From positions 124,001 through 188,000 of the forward strand of contig NZ_JAQSWB010000007.1 of assembly GCF_029266855.1 (NCBI RefSeq): a stretch of DNA of 64,000 nucleotides, given 5' to 3'. This document shows positions 62,891 through 64,000 of the stretch, in pieces. The notes under the pieces were generated by a model, which was not told the origin of the DNA, made no database searches, and was given only the letters and a program-made list of their open reading frames with translations. The DNA is from Fluviicola sp. GTDB taxonomy: Bacteria > Bacteroidota > Bacteroidia > Flavobacteriales_D > Crocinitomicaceae. Numbering within the stretch: position 1 is the first letter of the stretch; every line of letters begins with the position of its first letter. Position numbers and translations under genes: made by a program.

Positions 62891-64000
62891 TTAAGCGATG
62901 ATTTCAGTAACCTGACCAGCACCTACAGTACGACCACCCTCACGGATAGCGAAACGTAGACCTTTGTCCATTGCTACAGGAACGATTAACTTAACATTGA
63001 TTGTTACGTTATCACCTGGCATAACCATCTCACGTCCGTCTGTCAAGAAAATCTCTCCAGTTACGTCAGTTGTACGGAAGTAGAACTGAGGACGGTATTT
63101 GTTATGGAATGGAGTGTGACGACCACCTTCTTCTTTTTTCAATACGTAGATTTCAGCTTTGAAATCAGCATGTGGTTTAACAGAACCTGGTTTACAGATT
63201 ACCATTCCACGTTTGATTTGAGATTTCTCAATACCACGTAATAAAAGACCTACGTTGTCACCAGCTTCACCGCGATCCAAGATCTTACGGAACATCTCTA
63301 CCCCAGTTACAGTTGAAGTCAATTTCTCTTCACCCATACCTAAGATTTCAACCGGATCTCCAGAGTTAATAACTCCTGTTTCGATACGTCCTGTTGCTAC
63401 TGTACCACGACCTGTAATCGTAAATACGTCTTCAACCGGCATCAAGAAAGGCTTATCAACATCACGAGGAGGCAATTCGATATATGTATCTACTGCATCC
63501 ATCAACTCGTCGATTTTAGCAACCCACTCAGCTTCTCCGTTCAATGCACCAAGTGCAGAACCTTGAATAACCGGTGCATTGTCACCATCATAGTCGTAGA
63601 AAGACAACAATTCACGAACTTCCATTTCAACTAATTCCAACAACTCAGCATCGTCAACCATATCCACTTTATTCATGAATACAACTAAACGAGGAACACC
63701 AACTTGTTTTCCTAATAGGATATGCTCACGAGTTTGCGGCATTGGACCATCAGTCGCAGCAACAACCAAGATAGCACCGTCCATCTGAGCAGCACCTGTA
63801 ACCATGTTCTTTACGTAATCCGCGTGACCTGGACAGTCAACGTGAGCGTAATGACGATTCAAAGTTTCGTACTCGATGTGTGAAGTGTTAATAGTAATAC
63901 CACGCTCTTTTTCTTCAGGAGCGTTGTCAATAGAAGAGAAATCACGAACCGCAGCCAATCCCTTAGAAGCTAACACACTAGAGATTGCAGCTGTTAACGT
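62891..64000 (-). CDS. tuf: translation elongation factor Tu (partial, N-terminus beyond window)
   Basis: EF-Tu brings aminoacyl-tRNA to the ribosome. The frame is open to the right edge, so the listed track start is internal; about 26 N-terminal residues with the first part of the G1 loop are missing. Present are '[20 protein letters not shown]' (switch I), '[20 protein letters not shown]' (G3), '[10 protein letters not shown]' (G4) and the C-terminal domains with '[20 protein letters not shown]'. The stop is followed by a terminator. Confidence 0.98.
   Translation of the reverse strand, partial: TLTAAISSVLASKGLAAVRDFSSIDNAPEEKERGITINTSHIEYETLNRHYAHVDCPGHADYVKNMVTGAAQMDGAILVVAATDGPMPQTREHILLGKQVGVPRLVVFMNKVDMVDDAELLELVEMEVRELLSFYDYDGDNAPVIQGSALGALNGEAEWVAKIDELMDAVDTYIELPPRDVDKPFLMPVEDVFTITGRGTVATGRIETGVINSGDPVEILGMGEEKLTSTVTGVEMFRKILDRGEAGDNVGLLLRGIEKSQIKRGMVICKPGSVKPHADFKAEIYVLKKEEGGRHTPFHNKYRPQFYFRTTDVTGEIFLTDGREMVMPGDNVTINVKLIVPVAMDKGLRFAIREGGRTVGAGQVTEIIA

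Noticed and set aside
1-64000. CRISPR arrays, rRNA genes, prophage or intact insertion sequences
   Set aside because: No regularly spaced identical repeats, rRNA sequence, integrase, transposase or phage structural genes were seen in either strand.

Overview
The window reads as a chromosomal segment of a member of the Bacteroidetes, most likely a flavobacterium-like organism (order Flavobacteriales; anything finer would be a guess). The signs are a protein with a type IX secretion sorting tail, surface-lipoprotein signals, TAnnTTTG promoter elements with little Shine-Dalgarno use, a Bacteroidetes-type FtsZ tail, DUF3467, and separate long rpoB and rpoC genes. Both ends are cut: a TetR-like regulator at the left edge and tuf at the right edge are partial.

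Region 1 (about 0.4-20.7 kb, minus strand) is an almost complete division and cell-wall (dcw) cluster. Read from right to left it is mraZ, rsmH, ftsL, ftsI/pbp3, murE, mraY, murD, an unknown gene, ftsW, murG, murC, ftsQ, ftsA, ftsZ and yqeY, closed by a terminator near 370-400. Many genes touch or overlap by 1-11 bases, so co-translation is likely. The cluster is broken between ftsQ and ftsA by an opposite-strand two-component system (TPR histidine kinase plus NarL-type regulator, 4.26-6.89 kb). Upstream of mraZ lie GTGG repeats with about 10-base spacing, which look like an MraZ operator, and a 900-base stretch without genes but rich in hairpins.

Region 2 (21.5-26.8 kb) is mixed: a pseudouridine synthase, a surface lipoprotein, the GTPase EngB, a short-chain epimerase, an alkyltransferase-like protein, a minimal type IX sorting-domain protein and a DUF486 membrane protein. 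REP-like repeats and palindromes sit between them.

Region 3 (26.8-46.4 kb) encodes surface polysaccharide synthesis. It holds a PglC-type initiating transferase, a DegT aminotransferase, WecB, several glycosyltransferases, WbuY/WbuZ-like HisH/HisF proteins, an acyltransferase, a deacetylase-fold protein, two flippases, two O-antigen polymerase/ligase-type proteins and several epimerases. It is split by a housekeeping block (rny, zapA and a coiled-coil gene, 36.8-39.0 kb).

Region 4 (46.5-51.4 kb) carries a DUF3467 gene and a plus-strand group: a TPR/HisKA_2 kinase, an EamA transporter, a lipoprotein and an outer-membrane barrel. Region 5 (51.5-64 kb, minus strand) is the classical tuf, tRNA-Trp, secE, nusG, rplK, rplA, rplJ, rplL, rpoB, rpoC transcription/translation block.

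No CRISPR array, rRNA, prophage or intact insertion sequence was seen. The strongest candidates for something undescribed are the two-component system inside the dcw cluster, the unknown murD-ftsW gene, the mirrored GTGG arrays with the structured region beside them, and the WbuYZ pair without its usual partner.
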